Below are positions 13,101 to 27,500 of a stretch of 64,000 bases of DNA, piece after piece. How positions within the stretch are numbered: position 1 is the first letter of the stretch; every line of letters begins with the position of its first letter. The DNA lies in the NCBI RefSeq assembly GCF_018873765.1, contig NC_057925.1, positions 58,354,970 through 58,418,969 on the forward strand, read 5' to 3'. The notes beneath the pieces are model-generated. The model saw only the letters and a program-made list of their open reading frames with translations, did no database searches and had not been told where the DNA came from. This DNA is from Telopea speciosissima (Eukaryota > Streptophyta > Magnoliopsida > Proteales > Proteaceae). A program made the position numbers and the translations under genes.

Positions 13101-15514
13101 TGGTGGTATAGAGACAACAAAGTTTTTCCTGAATTGCATAGCCCTTCTTTTGGGACGCCTTGACAGCAAGCGATTCAAAATTGCAATGTCAGAATATAGA
13201 TTGCAGATATCACGTCTCCTTTTCTCACAGGTTGGTATATTAGGGTTCAATAACAAACTGATTTAATTGGTAGTCTGGAGCAACATGTAATTGTTCAGAT
13301 ATACATTTAAAGGAATGCTACCATTATAAAGGGTTTAGCCTAAGACGCTCAAGAGCCCACCTGCACTCCTCTATGTGGACCATCCAAGGTCCACATGTAC
13401 AAAGAGGGGCGTTCATAAAGTAAGTAAAAACTTGGTAGTGCTAGTTCCCACTTCCCATACATATTACTGACAAGATCGCCCTCCCGCTTAACACTGCTAA
13501 AATAACATTAAGATTTAGTATTACTCATAGAGAAACCCCTTCATCCATATGAGACATTTGCAATGTCTCCTGATCTTGGGGAATTCTTCAGTTATGTACC
13601 TTCCAAATACTCCAAGAAATTGTGGAAGGATGGATCTTTCCTCAGAAAGTTGTGTGTGTTCAATGTTACAGCAATTGGTGTTACCCAAATTAAATTGAAA
13701 TTGATAGGAAGAGCCACCAAACAATGTGCACAATATGACTGTGAATGGAGAAATGATCACTCTCTTGGTCCATCCTACAAGGAATATTGGTCTGTGATTT
13801 GGATATCCTGATGAATGAGGTGGTCAGTAGTAAGACATTGTCTAACCACCATCCAAATGAAAAGTCAACTATATGAGGGACATTCTACCAAGGGACAAAA
13901 CTATGAGTCTGCCAGATGGGTTTCAAAATGCCTAAGGGATTAGGTTTCAGAAACTTAGTTTAACCAGAATTGTAGCGAATAAATACTGACCAGAACTAAA
14001 GAATAAGTAATAAACAGTAATCTGGGTTTTATATTTAAATCAAATTTCAATGGATTACTCTATTCATATTTAGGAGTAAAAAAATCAGAAATGGAACTCA
14101 ATCCAAGGCTCTGATCTGGAGTTATATGGGTATCCTACTAGCAATAGGATTCTTTAAAACAGAATTTCATAAATGACTATCAATGGCAGATCTTATGGGG
14201 TTAAACCCTTTCAATTAAAGAGTATTACCAAAAGATTTCAACAATAAATAAGAATTCTAATCTGAAACAGAAAATCAAATCTGATCTTAAAATAGAGACT
14301 AAAAATCCAACTTTGAGTAGGACTATAAGAAATCAGCAGAAAAATCAAGATTGGAAACCAATACTGTATGATTGTCAAATCTGAAGTTTGATTTAAAAAG
14401 CTGAGATGTAAACAATGAGAAACAGAAATTCCAGCAACTAGAACATGAAGAATAACTATACAGAAAACCAGATATTACTAAACTGAATCAGTGACGGATA
14501 GTATAGAAAAATGGAGGATTAGAAGAAAGATATGAACCAAGCATCCCACCTGGAACTAGGCTAACATCCCATCAGCCAACTTTAGCATCTCACTAAGGGT
14601 TGTTGCGTCCCACAACAGAGCATTCTGAATCCCACAGAACATAGAGGCAGCAAAAGCCAATTTTATTCAATAGTAAAATCATATGGAGCTCTATGGCTCT
14701 TACATCAATATATAGAAAATATTAGTATACTTACAATAGGAAAGGAAGTGTATTCGAAATAGGAAAGAAATAAAATAGGAAACTCCATCCATAATAGGTG
14801 TGTCTTATATCTAAAACTCTTATCTTAACTATTTAGAATGGATCCCACATGATTAAAACTCTATTCAAAATAGAAATAGAATAAATCCTGCATTCCTATC
14901 GCCTACCCATAATTTAGACCCATGAAAGGGGCCTATTCCAGAGAAAACCCATTGGACTAAAGGCCCAAGACACGTATATAACTCAACCCAAGGCTGTAGA
15001 AAGATTGGGAAAATAAGCTATTTTAAAGTTATACATTTGAAACGCATATAAAGCGTGTATACATTTTATTTGAAGGGAAAAAAGGCTGTGTTAGGAGGGG
15101 CGAAAAAGATGGATATAATAATTATTTTTTCGGAGTTTTTCTTTGCCCTTTCCCGCAAAAGCTCCAAAAACCTTTGCTATCGTTTTCTTCTCTTTCCTAA
15201 ATTGTTTCTTTGCAAGACCAAAACCCTAGCCTCTTATCTCCACTCCGATAGCTTCTTCTCCAACAAAATCAAGATGCCGTTAGTCTGTCGCCAAGTTTCA
15301 GGTGAGTACTGAAGTAGCTATGGCAAGTAGACCCAATATAGAAAGGATATGGCCCCTACCTCTGTATGTTGCTGGTTCTCTCCATTTGATCGTCGATGAC
15401 AAAGATCCGGCATCGTAGCCTTGGTTTGTGGTCTGCAGGCTTTTATCCTCTTTTCTGTTCTATTTTTTTATTATTGAAGTACTCTTACAATAAATGCTGC
15501 TCCTTGAACAATGA

Positions 15515-15552
<38 letters not shown>

Positions 15553-18500
15553 CCTTTATGGGGACTTGTGACTTGAACAAGTTGATTGTGCCCATCATAG
15601 TCGACAAAACTTAGGGTTTTGATTTCTTTGCAACCCTTTGATTTGAATCTTTGAAGATAAAAACCTTCATTTATGTGTAAATATTTAAAATCCCATAATG
15701 ACTCCATTGTAGTGGGCAAGCCTTGGCGCAATGGTTAAGTTGCGCTATTGCAACCTGTTGGTTGTGGGTTCAAAATTTGGAAACAGCCTCTCCTGTGAAG
15801 CAGGGGGTAAATCTGCATACATTTGCCCGTCCCAGACCCTGCAGTAGTGGGAGCCTTGTGCACTGTGGTGCTCTTTTTTTTTTTATTGGCTCCATAATAT
15901 AATTATTTTTTTCAAGAGATAGTTTTGTTTTATTTTAAATTTCATATATTTATCTATTTAATATACTTTGCCATTTTTTTAATCGTGTTTTTTTTTCCTT
16001 TCCGGTTCCAAAATGTTTGACCAACATTTTGACAGTTTAGTTCAAATTCAGGTTTGGTTTAAACCCATATGTACTGACCACCGTATTTTTTCCTTACTAG
16101 TTTTAATTGTCTCCCCTCCTGCCCATTAAGTCTTGGGAAGAATAAAATGACATCATCCCTTTCAAGTTATTATTCCAAATCTGACTATCTTCCCCATGTG
16201 CATTCGTGGATGCTTCTTTAAATCCCATCATAAGAGAGGTATACTCCTCAATCTCCGAATTTCTGTGATTCATTCTAAAGCTTCAGTGGTCACAGGTTTG
16301 AGTCTGGAAACAGCCTCTCTGCGAGAGCAGGGGTAAGTCTGCGTACATTATGACCCTCCCCAGAACCTGCAGTGGCGGGAGCCTCGTGCACTGGGTACGC
16401 CCTTTTAGCCGACCCCATTAAGTTGGGATAAGTCTGAGTTTGTTGTTGTTGTATTCTAAAGCTTCAGCTCCACACAGTTATCAAATTTTTGTATTACAAG
16501 TAAGGGTGTCAATTTGGAACTGAAACTGAAACCGAAATCTACCATATAAAACTGTACCGAACCGTTCCGGCACAAATTTGGTATGGTTTCGGTATGGAAA
16601 AATAGAATCTCTCTCGGTACGGTATTGTGATAACAAGGCAGCTATCAGCATTGCTCACAATCCAGTGCAACACGATAGAACAAAGCACATTGAAATGGAT
16701 CGACACTTCATCAAGGAGAAGTTAGACTCTGGCTGCATTTGTATCCCTTTCGTGAAGATTGGTGATCGACTTGTGGACATCTTCATCAAAGGGCTTACCT
16801 CTCTTCAGTTTGGTTCCCTCTTATGCAAGCTGGGAATGCATGACATTTATTCTCCAGTTTGAGGGGGAGTGTTAGAGTTGTTAGAATTTATGTAATGAGG
16901 GTAGTTTAGGAACTAGTCTTTTGTCTATTTGCCTTCTAATGTATTCTGTCCTTTTTTATCCCTTTTTACCTTTTACCTCCCTAGTGAGGTGGATGTAATA
17001 TTTCCCTTGTTATCAATGAAGTGATATAGCTGTGTGGAGAATACTCTCCAACACAACACATTACAACCGAACCTTCTTCTTCTCCTCCTCCTTTCCTCTT
17101 CCTCCTTCAATTTCCTCTCCTTCTCTCACTTACATTCATAACCTAAAATTCAACTCATGCTTCTATTCAAAGGAAAAACTAATTGAGGAGGTTTTCGTTG
17201 TAGACAATTTTGGTCAAAAAAGGTATGGATATTTTAGGACAGAGAACCTCTCTGCATAGTTTTTCCATCTTGCTGGAGTTCTCAATTATTTAGCTGACAT
17301 TTGGAACTTTAACACTGAACAAAGCAATGTTTTGGTGGTACCTTAAAATATTTGAAATATCGGCCAGATTAGGAATTTTAAGACTCGCGCTTTTTTATTG
17401 TCCTTGTTTGATTTGGAAAATTACACTCGTCTCCAATTCTAAAATTTTTTACAATTCTGAGGATAGATTCACATGATATCATCCCTTTGATTTGGGGCTT
17501 TAATTATTGCTCGCTTTTGACCATTGCCCGTGGATTTGATATTCCCAAGGGCCATCCTCCAGATTCCCTTGTTTGTATCCCAAACTTCAAAAGAATAGGG
17601 CAATCATGTAGCATCAATAGAAACTGGAGGTTTCTCCCAGATCTCATATCCTATGGTGTGTAATCAAAAGGGTGAGAGGATCATTTCTTGGGTTGGAGAT
17701 GGAGAAACAATATAGGTAGAAAACAAACAACCTTCTGGTTGATGCTTTTGGTGCTTCACACATCTGGCATTCCGTTATTCTATTTGTATGACATAATGCC
17801 CAAGTCTTTGTTCTTAGAGAAGTCAAACCTCTGTGGCTTTGAGGGCAAAAGCGTCTCTTTTTATCTAAAATCGTTAGTTTCCGTCAGGGCTGTTAATCTC
17901 ATCTTAAATTTGTTTCTGTTTGTGCGATTGTGGAATATCAAAGTATGTCCCTTTGTAATGACCACCTCTTGTTACTCTTGAAGCTTCAATCCACTGATGA
18001 AGATGTAATAGAGGGGGCTGTGTGCATCTTGAGGGAAATCATTTTGAAGGCAAACTATTCTTCTTCAACACAGAGCAGTCTTCCTGACACACAGCATATG
18101 GAAGCAGTGCTACCCTTACTGCTGAACCTTCTGGATGAGAGAGAGAACCCAGCTAGGGCTGTTGTTTTGCTCACTGCAGAATGCTGCTCCATGTATTCTT
18201 TCTATGAATTTAATGAATCTCTATTTGCACCAATGTTCATGTTCCTATCATTTCATAGTGGCTTTCAAACTTGATGTGTGCAAATGTTTCACAGAAATAG
18301 AGACGGTCAATGCCTTAAAGACGTATTAAAGCGCATTGCTTCTGAAAATCTCTCACAGAGGAGGAATGCTCTCAATGTTATTTCAGAACTTGTTTGCATG
18401 TCTTTGGAGTCAGAGGACTTGCTTTCTCCTCCGATGTGGTATATGATTGGGTGACATGGTTAAAGTTTCTTTATTTTCTACTATTTGTATTTAATGTTGT

Positions 18501-21500
18501 TTTACTCTTTGTGCTTCTATTTGAATCTTTCATGTGGATGATGCTGCAGGCAAGATATTGCAAAACACTTGTTGGAGTGTCTTGGAGATGAAGAGTTAAT
18601 GATACGTGTTGAAGCATCAAATTTATTTCCAAAGATTGGTTTGTCTTCAGAATTTGGACCTTCCTGATGTATTTTGTTTTTAACCAAGTATTCATTGGGT
18701 TTTTATAGTCTCTGCCTTTGAAATTATTAAATGGACCTACTGTAAGATCCAAATCCTGTTTAAATGGATGCGGACCAGAGTGAGTCTCAGATTTGAAGCG
18801 CTTCATTTTATGCCCTATTACATTCTTAAAAGCACTCACAAAAATTGTAAAATTTCCCTATTTTGCTTTAGCAAAAGCCAAAAGGTGTAGATTGCCTTAT
18901 ATTTCAAACAAACAAGATCATATTGGTGAATCTATAGTTCGAGTATGACATATATGAAGCATTATGCTAGTGGGGCACTTTTTTAAAGATTAAGAAACTC
19001 TTAGGTACACACTTGCACATTGATATTTTTTGAGGCACTTTCTAGTTTCTTGTATTATAAATAAATTGCTCTATTAGGTACACAATACATACTGACAGAT
19101 TGCTGTTGCATGCTTCTCTTTGTCATGATTTGTTATCTGTGCCTCTACACATGCATACACACTTACAATTCCCAAAATTTTGACAACACCTTTACATGCA
19201 TTGATTACAACAACAACTCAGCCTTATCCCATCTAAATTGGGTCGGCTACATGGATCCTTTCAAAACAACGTAGGTAAAAACTGAGGTCCTCACAAAAAA
19301 AAAAGGGAATTAAGAGTAATGCAGAATAAAAAGAAGAAAATGAGATAAGAAAGGTGAGAAATGGAAAATGAAAAATGGAAGTAAGAGGAAAGAGGATACC
19401 CATAAATTCAGGACAATTTTCAGCTACATGATGTCGACAACGTGGATCCTTGCCCTCCAATAGGTTCTATGTGAGGTCATACTTGGCACAAGGCCCAGAG
19501 TATGCATGTCATTCTTCATAATCTCACCTATGGTCATTTTAGGCCTGTCTCTAGCTCTTTTAGCTCCTTCAATTGGAATCTGATCACTCTTCCTTATTGG
19601 GGCGTCCCCAGGCCTCCGTTGGACATGGTCAAACCACCTCAGACGACATTCTCGAAGCTTGTCGCTGATCGGGGCAACTCCCACATCAGCTCTAATACGT
19701 CCGTTCCTCACTTTATCGTTCCTAATTTTGCCGCACATTCATCTTAACATCCTCTTCTCCGCCATAGTACTATATCTCGCGATATATCGGTATCTCGGGC
19801 CTACCAAGAAGATATCCGAAATTTGGCAAAATTTTGCCGAAATATTGCATTTTTTCTGCAATATTTCGGGAGTCCATCTCGGTGGGTATTTGGCCATATC
19901 TAGGCCTGATACGTCATGGACATCCTTATTTAAGCTAAATAAACACATTTAAACCTTCATATTGCAAAAAAAATGAACTCAAAGTGGTGTTTTGGGTTTG
20001 CACCCTTGATTGACTGTATACAGTCGGACCCTGTTGTATAAAATAGTTAAATACATATTGTTTAAGTATTAAAAGACATAATAAGAAATTTAAACAAAAT
20101 AATGAAACAAAAATAAAGTCAAATGTAGCCTTTAGTTTAAACTTTAAAGTTTAAACTCATAAAGTCATAAGTGCATTAGTCATAACTCATAAACTTCATA
20201 ATAGTCAATAGTTCAATACTTACACAAAATATTTCTACGAAATTTACCGAAATATACCGAAATTTACTGAAATATACTGCTCAATACACAGTATTTCTAC
20301 GAAATATACCGAGATATACCGAAATATCGCCGAAATTTGAACTTTTTTCATTTCGGAAGCCCATCTCGTCTTGGTAGTGTCGAAATTACCGAAATTTCGG
20401 CGATATTTCGCAAAATTTTGTACCATGTTCTCCGCAACACATAGCTTCGCTATATGACACTTCTTAACTTTGCAATATTCTGCCCCATACATCTTAGCAG
20501 GTCGGACAACAGCCCTGTAGAACCTTTCCTTTAAGCTTTAAAGAAATCTGTTGATCACACAGTACTCCAGTCGCACCTCTCCACTTCATCCATCCCACTT
20601 TAATTCTTTGTGAAGCATCATCATCTATGTCACCTTCTTTGTGTATGATAGACCCTAGATATCTGAAATAGTCACTTGGTGGTATCTCTCTCTCCTCAAT
20701 TTTCACTTGCCATCATCCATCATAGTGTGACTGAAGTTACACATCATATACTCCGTCTTTGATCTACTAATCTTAAAGCCTCTTGATTAGGAATATACAA
20801 ATTTCAAAGGATAGATACAAAAAAAGTGCCCCAGTGCAAGAGGCGTTACTGCAGGGTCTGGGAGGGGCAAATGTACGCAGCCTTACCCCCGCTTCGCAGA
20901 GAGGCTGTTTCCATGTTTTGAACATGCAACTTGATAGCTACAATAGTGCAATATAACTGTGGCGCCAAGGCTCGCCCACTAAAGGATAGTTACAATGTGG
21001 GATAAAAGTACAGACCATATTAGGAAAGAAAGAGTGATGGAGACTTAACAGTGTTATACTGACAGATCGCTGTGCAAGCTTTTCTTTGTCATGATTTGTT
21101 TTAAGTGTCCCTGCACATATTGCACTTATAATTCCCAAAATTTTGACAATTTCTGTGTGCATTGATTAAGAATATTAAAATTCAAAGCATAAATTCAAAA
21201 GGGCTGAAATTACTGATCTCTGATCATTTTAGGAAAGAAAGAATGATGGAGACTTGACTGTCATTTCTTGTGTTAAAACTTTCCAGTTTGTTCTTCTATT
21301 ATTCTTTATACATTATTTTTCTTCGCTTAATAATAAAATGGTACTTCGTTTCGATAAAATGCTTTTTCATTGTTGCCTCTGTCCTGCATTGCTATTTGCT
21401 GCCTTGCAGTCTTGCACTTCTTTTAGTCACTGTAGTGTCTGTTTGCAAAACCTGGTGTGTGGTATCCATGTTCAAATTATTCATCTATTTGTTATGTCAC

Positions 21501-24500
21501 CTAGGTTGTTCATACTCTTTCTAAATAAACATTATACTTTTTTCTTCCCTGTAGTTGCTCTTTTTGTCCCCCTATAAATATTTAGTCCACTGCTTTGACG
21601 GATTAGTTTTTTCTTCACAGATCCTTTTCTTGTTCTGCCTGCATTGGTTCGCCTTGTTTACTCACCAGATGAAAGAGTCCAATCATCTGCTAGTGATGCA
21701 GTAGCTGCGGTGCTCAAGTATCATAACCAGAATGTGAAAGTGATACTTATACTGCTTGACTGCCTCAGGTTTTCTTCAAGCTTACTTGCAACTTACAATT
21801 GATGAAGACTACAATAAATGGGACAGTACTCTATAATTTTCAGCATGATTGCAACTTGATATTTGCCAGAAGGCTGCTTATGGATACGTGTATCTTTATT
21901 TGCTTCCTGAGGACATATTATTCTGCTTGTGTTGTGCAATCTCATATTTTATATCACTTCATGTTTTGGTAACTTATAAAATGAGAATGATTGTGTAAAT
22001 TCTAGTGTTAATAATGTTGGTGGATTTTTTTTGGTTTCAACTTTCTTTCAAACAACTCTTTCAGTTTCTTATTCCTGTAAAAGGTATATGATTTAGCATT
22101 TTCAGCATCCTTCAATGTATTGTTCTTTTTGTTCCTTTTTTTAATCATTTGGTATTTTTTTAATTTTTTGTTTCATAAAAGAAATTAGCTGAAGGGATTC
22201 TAGAAGTCTAAGATTTCTAGGTTCAGAAACCAATGAAACCAGAATTGCAGTGACAGATTTAGAAACTAGATTATAAGAGAAATTTGATAACTAAGAATCA
22301 GAAACTCAGATGGGCTTAAAATTCTGCTTGAAGGTCAAAAGTATAGCCAAGAGTAAGTAGTAACTTTTCAAACTCTGATTGTAATCAAATGATCAGATCT
22401 GGAGTTATAAGAAAAATTTGATAACTAAGAATCAGAAACTCAGATGGGCTTAAAATTCTGCTTGTAGGTCAAACGTATGGCCAAGAGTAAGTAGTAACTT
22501 CTCAAACTCTGATTGAAATCAAATGATCAGATCTGGAGTTATGGATTAATCCTATTGGCAATAGGATTCTAGAATTTAGGGTTTCAGCACAACGGTTAAA
22601 TCAGAAACTTAAACATCCTATTTCATAGTCAACAAAAGAGCATAATAATGATCAGACACTAGATTTAATAAGTGACTATAAATAAGAAATAACAAACAAA
22701 ATCTGATCTTCAAAACAAGTAGAATAAATAATCCTACTTTGAGTAGGATTCTTAGAAATCAACACTAAAATCAAAGTATGAAACCGTGGGTTTGTTTAGA
22801 ATACTTATGATTGCCAAATTTGAATTGTGATTTGAGAAACTGAAATTTTCAGCAACTAAAACATGAAGAATAATTGAACAGAAAACCAGAAATTACTAAC
22901 CTGAATCAGTAATAGATAAGACTAGAAGAATGGAGGAATAGAAGAAAGATATGAACCAAGCATCCCACCTGGAACAAGGCTAACATCCTATCAGCCAACC
23001 TTAGCATCTCACCAGGGGTTGTTGCATCGCATAACAGAGCATTCTGAATCCCACAGAATATAGAGGCAGCAAAAGCCAATTTTATTCAATTGCAAACTCA
23101 TAGGAGCTCTATGGGTCTTGCATCTATATATAGGAACCAAAAGTGCACTGACAATAGGAAAGGAAAGTGTACTTGAAATAGGAAACTGTATCCTTAACAG
23201 GAATAGATGTCCTTTATAACTGAAAAATTACCTTAACTAGTTAGAATATAAAACTCTATCCAAAGTAGGAATAGCAGTTTTATTCAGGCAGCTAGGCAAG
23301 ACTTTATCCTATCCTTAACAACCAAGTAAATAACAATTACTTAATGAAATAAAACAACTCAAACTAACCTAATAAAGTAAATCCCGTATCCCTACCTCCT
23401 ACCCATAATTTAGGCTCTTTAAGATGGCCTATTACAAAGAAAACTTATTGGACAAAAAGCCCAACATGTATAGAACCAGACCCAAGGCTTATTCTATTAA
23501 AATATTTTCAATTCTGTGTTTTACCTACAGCATTAGCTGCTTCACATCTTTTTATGGGTTTCTTTTTTTTTTTTGGGGGGGGGGGGGGTGTGGGTGGGGG
23601 TTGTGGAGGAAGCATGTCCAAATTTCTAAGATTTTCGATGGTTGTTGACTTGCTGGGTTGAGCACTTTTAAAACAACATTACTCTTGGAGTGGATATTCT
23701 TGGGTGTGTGAGCTTTTGAGGAATTTTTAGATTATCTCCAGCTGTTAATTAATGTCTACTGAACTAAACTATTACTCGGCCTCATTCTTTTTGCTTTTTT
23801 CATGTTGTAGCAACCTCTGTCAGAGTCTAAATCTTTCAAAAGCTCCAGGAGAAATAGAAGGTTTGTCTAACTATACCATGATGTTTCAACTGGATCATGA
23901 TCTGCATCCTCCTGTCTATAGTTCATTCTTTCCCTTTCGATGGCATGTTCAATTTTTTTCATTGCCAGAGTTTTTGTTCTACATCTCGAACCATCTTTTC
24001 TTTTGTCTTTTTTTTTCGGGTGGGGGTGGGGCTTAGTCTTAAATATTCTTAACTTGGTGCAGTAGTGATGGTGTGTGATGCAACATTTCAATGTTTGGTA
24101 TAAATGTCAAAGAGTTTATGGATAATGGATTTATTCTTTGTTACTATTTATAGACCTCTACACTCTATATGTCAAGTGTTATTTGTTGTAAATTATTTTC
24201 TCCAGAAAAGGTTTCTTAATGTTTTAATTAATCATTTAATCATTCACTAACTTGTTTCTGTTGAGATATCTGCGTTTAGTTTTTGTCCGTTCCTTTTCAT
24301 GGTGTGTAATTATTTTCTCCAAAGAGGACTGTTTATTTCGTGGCGTGGGTTGGACTGTTGAGGTGTCTGGGTTTAGTTTTTCTCTTTTCTCTTTCGTGTT
24401 GTGTAATTATTTTCTCCATAGAGGGGTGTTTCTTTCATGGTGTGAGTTGGAGGTGATCTTGTTTTAGCTGGTTCTCCTTCCTGGCTCTTGTTGTGACTAC

Positions 24501-27500
24501 TCCTTTGTAAAAAATTCTTTCATTCTTCTTGGTGCCAATTGGGGAAAAAAAAAAAAGGTTTATGTTGCTTTTCCAGCTTATGCTCACCTTTTTGAAAATG
24601 TTATTATAGGACCAAAGTTGGATCCAGATCAAGTGCTCAGGCTGATCCCAGAATGGTCAAAAAGTGTAAGATCATTTCTGTTACTATCTACTTTTTGTAT
24701 GAAAGTCTAATTGTTTCTTCCGGAACCTGAAATCAGAATTAAAAAAATGTAGCAAACAGTTCAAGAAATAGGAGTTTCAGATCCAAAAAATCATATGAAT
24801 TTCAGAAATCAATGATAGAATTCTGATCTGAAACGGCCTTGAAACAGGGCTTTACCTAGGAATGAAAACAGCACAGAAACTGTTGATTAGTAGCAGAAAC
24901 CACGGACCAGAATGTGGGATCCAAAACCAGATTAAACCGAAGGAACGTAGCTGATTAAGTAATGTGCAGAAAGTAATGTAGTCCTAGATTGGTAGAGGAC
25001 CAACTAGGAGCCAGTAAACCAGGATCTGTTATGAACAGGTAAATCGGCTAAGTCATTTGGTGAATTTAGGGTTAGGGTTTGAGGTGTTGGTTATGCTAGG
25101 CAGGTGTAGGGGAGTCTATCAGTGAAAGTCCTGAGATGTTTTGATGGGCGGAAGTGTGAAAACTAGAATGACAGCAGGTTAGGTTTATGGGTTTTGGGTT
25201 TTTGGAAAAGAGGAAAAGAGGGGGATCTAGGGTTTAGAATGGGAATTTGAGGATTTGTATTTCTACTAGCAAAAACTCTTGAAATTACTAGTATACCACA
25301 ATACCACAACACTTTTATAACCTGCAAATATGTTGATGAATATGATTTTTTTTGTTTTGAATTTGTGGGGGTTACCCTTTTTCATGGCTTTTGATGTTTA
25401 GCAACCTAGCTATGATTTTGAAGGCACTGGAAGTCTGGAACTGTGGATGGTTTTGGGAATCCTGGGCCATAAAGGGTCATCACCCAGTGCAGGTCCCGCC
25501 AATGCGGGATCTTGGGTGGGGTGAGTTTGGAGTCAGTCCAAACCTTTGCATTTTTTGTGCAAAGTGGCTGCCCTCGAGACTCGAACCCAGGCATTTGCCC
25601 TGACAGTCTGAACCTTTTACCAATTCTCTAAGCGAAAGGCGCCTAATATAGTCAGATCTAATACAGTCTGACTTTGGAGGAGAAGAAAGAAATTAGAAGT
25701 TAGGTATAGAAAACTAGTGATGCAGTTGCATTAGGGATTAATCCCGTATGAATGCCTACATCCAAGCTTGGGAGGCTCATAATGTGCTTATGGCAGTCCA
25801 ATGGGCTGAAATTGACCTTTGGGTAGTTATATTATAGTTTGGGCCTTTTATTATTTTGGGTTTCATTGTACTTGGCTTAATTTGTAAGCTCATAAAATGG
25901 GGATAAATTTAGTACACGGGATTAGTAGTTAAATGTTTGAGTTAGATTAGAATACCTAATAGCTAGATAGAGTTCTGTTTTGAGTTCATTTACTTTATTG
26001 AGTGTATTAGAGTGATTAAGAGTCCTTTCATGAGTCAAATTAGAAATTTTAGGTCTTTATATATGTAGTAAACCTCCATCATTTGGAGATGATTTGCCTA
26101 AAGAATATGAGTTTTTTTAAGGGTTTTGGTGCTATTGAGCAGTGCAGACGGGATTGGTATCCAAAACATATTTTCTTCTCTTCTTCCTCCCAAGAAGATC
26201 GATCTCATCTCTTTCTCCTCCCCTTCCATCAATCTGATTCTTCTCTTAACAACACAGTTGTTTCCTTTATCTCAAAGCTGATTACAATTTGATTATTGGG
26301 CATTCTTGCATCTGAGATCCATAATCTGGATTTTGAGATTGCATTATTTGGAATTAGAGCAAACCTGGCCATGGATTCCTTTGTGTTCAAGACTCGGGTT
26401 TGCTTGCCCAACGCAAAGCTTGCTATTTTATTAATTGATAAAGGGCAAAGTGACAATTTCATTTTACGGTTCGTGGTAGAGATGTTATCGAAGGCCAATG
26501 AGATCATCATTGAGTCTGAGGATGTCTTTGCCTAATTCTCCATTTCTTTGTATTTTGATGATGCTTATTGTGAAGTGTTGATTATTCGAAACACAACTTC
26601 ATTGTCGAAAGATCAATAGGGTGTTCTTGATCCTGGAGCAAATGTATATATGTTGAAGCCCTCTCATCTGCAACACAATTTTGTTTTGAAAGGCAATGTG
26701 ATAACTCTTAAAAGATAGTCGACATTCACAATGCATCCACAGGAAGAACCGAAAGGGTCAATCCAAGAGGAAGACCGCTCTGATGTGGGACAAGAATAAC
26801 AGTAAAGGCAAACGAGATTATTATTAAGGGTGAAGTAACAATAGACTCCACTACAATGAAGGATGTTCAGCATATTGAATTTGTTATTCCCCACATGTTT
26901 CAAGATACATATGCAACATCGAAGCTTCATGTTTTGGATTTTGTTCGAGTTACAGACAAGGAACTACAAGCACCCATTAAAGTGTTCTTATTCCTACCGT
27001 TCTACAAAACTTGAGGGTGAGTTGTTCTCAACACTGGAGAATTGATGAGGTTGCATTAAGTATTAATCCCGTATGGATGCCTATATCCAAGCTTGGGGCG
27101 CTCATAAGGTGCTTAGGGCAGTCGATTGGGCTGAAATTGACCTTCGGGTAATTATCATAGTTCCAGGCTCGAAACCAAAATATTTCAACCGAAACCTGGA
27201 CAATTTTCCAGAAATTTTCAATTGTGGGTTTCGAGGGCCAAATGGCCAAATTAGATCTTGAATTTTGTAGGAAACCCTATTTTAGGCCCTCTAAACATAA
27301 TAGAACCATTAGATTTAAAAAACTCACATCCAAAATGATAGTTCTTTGGATCCTAGGTTAGTAGTGTACGTTGTACACTAATATGGCCTATTCCACACAA
27401 TGTTTAGTACTAAAACACACATAATTCAAGTAAAACAACTTAAATATGCATCAGGAATGAATAGGCATCAAATTATAAACCATTTCATAAATCATACATC

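Larger units (their letters stand above)
19090..21170. repeat. Direct intronic repeat flanking a LINE/MITE/SINE block
   Basis: 19090-19205 and about 21057-21170 are diverged direct copies: tactgacagat[t/c]gctg, tttgtcatgatttgtt, attcccaaaattttgacaa and tgcattgatta. The insertions listed separately lie between them. Confidence 0.7.

Noticed and set aside
13563..13811. Overlapping 80-residue frames on both strands
   Set aside because: No recognisable family, no splice or promoter support, inside an intron.
15274..15301. Alternative first exon of the ARM gene (MPLVCRQVS)
   Set aside because: Joining it to 17984 shifts the frame and gives a stop within a few codons.
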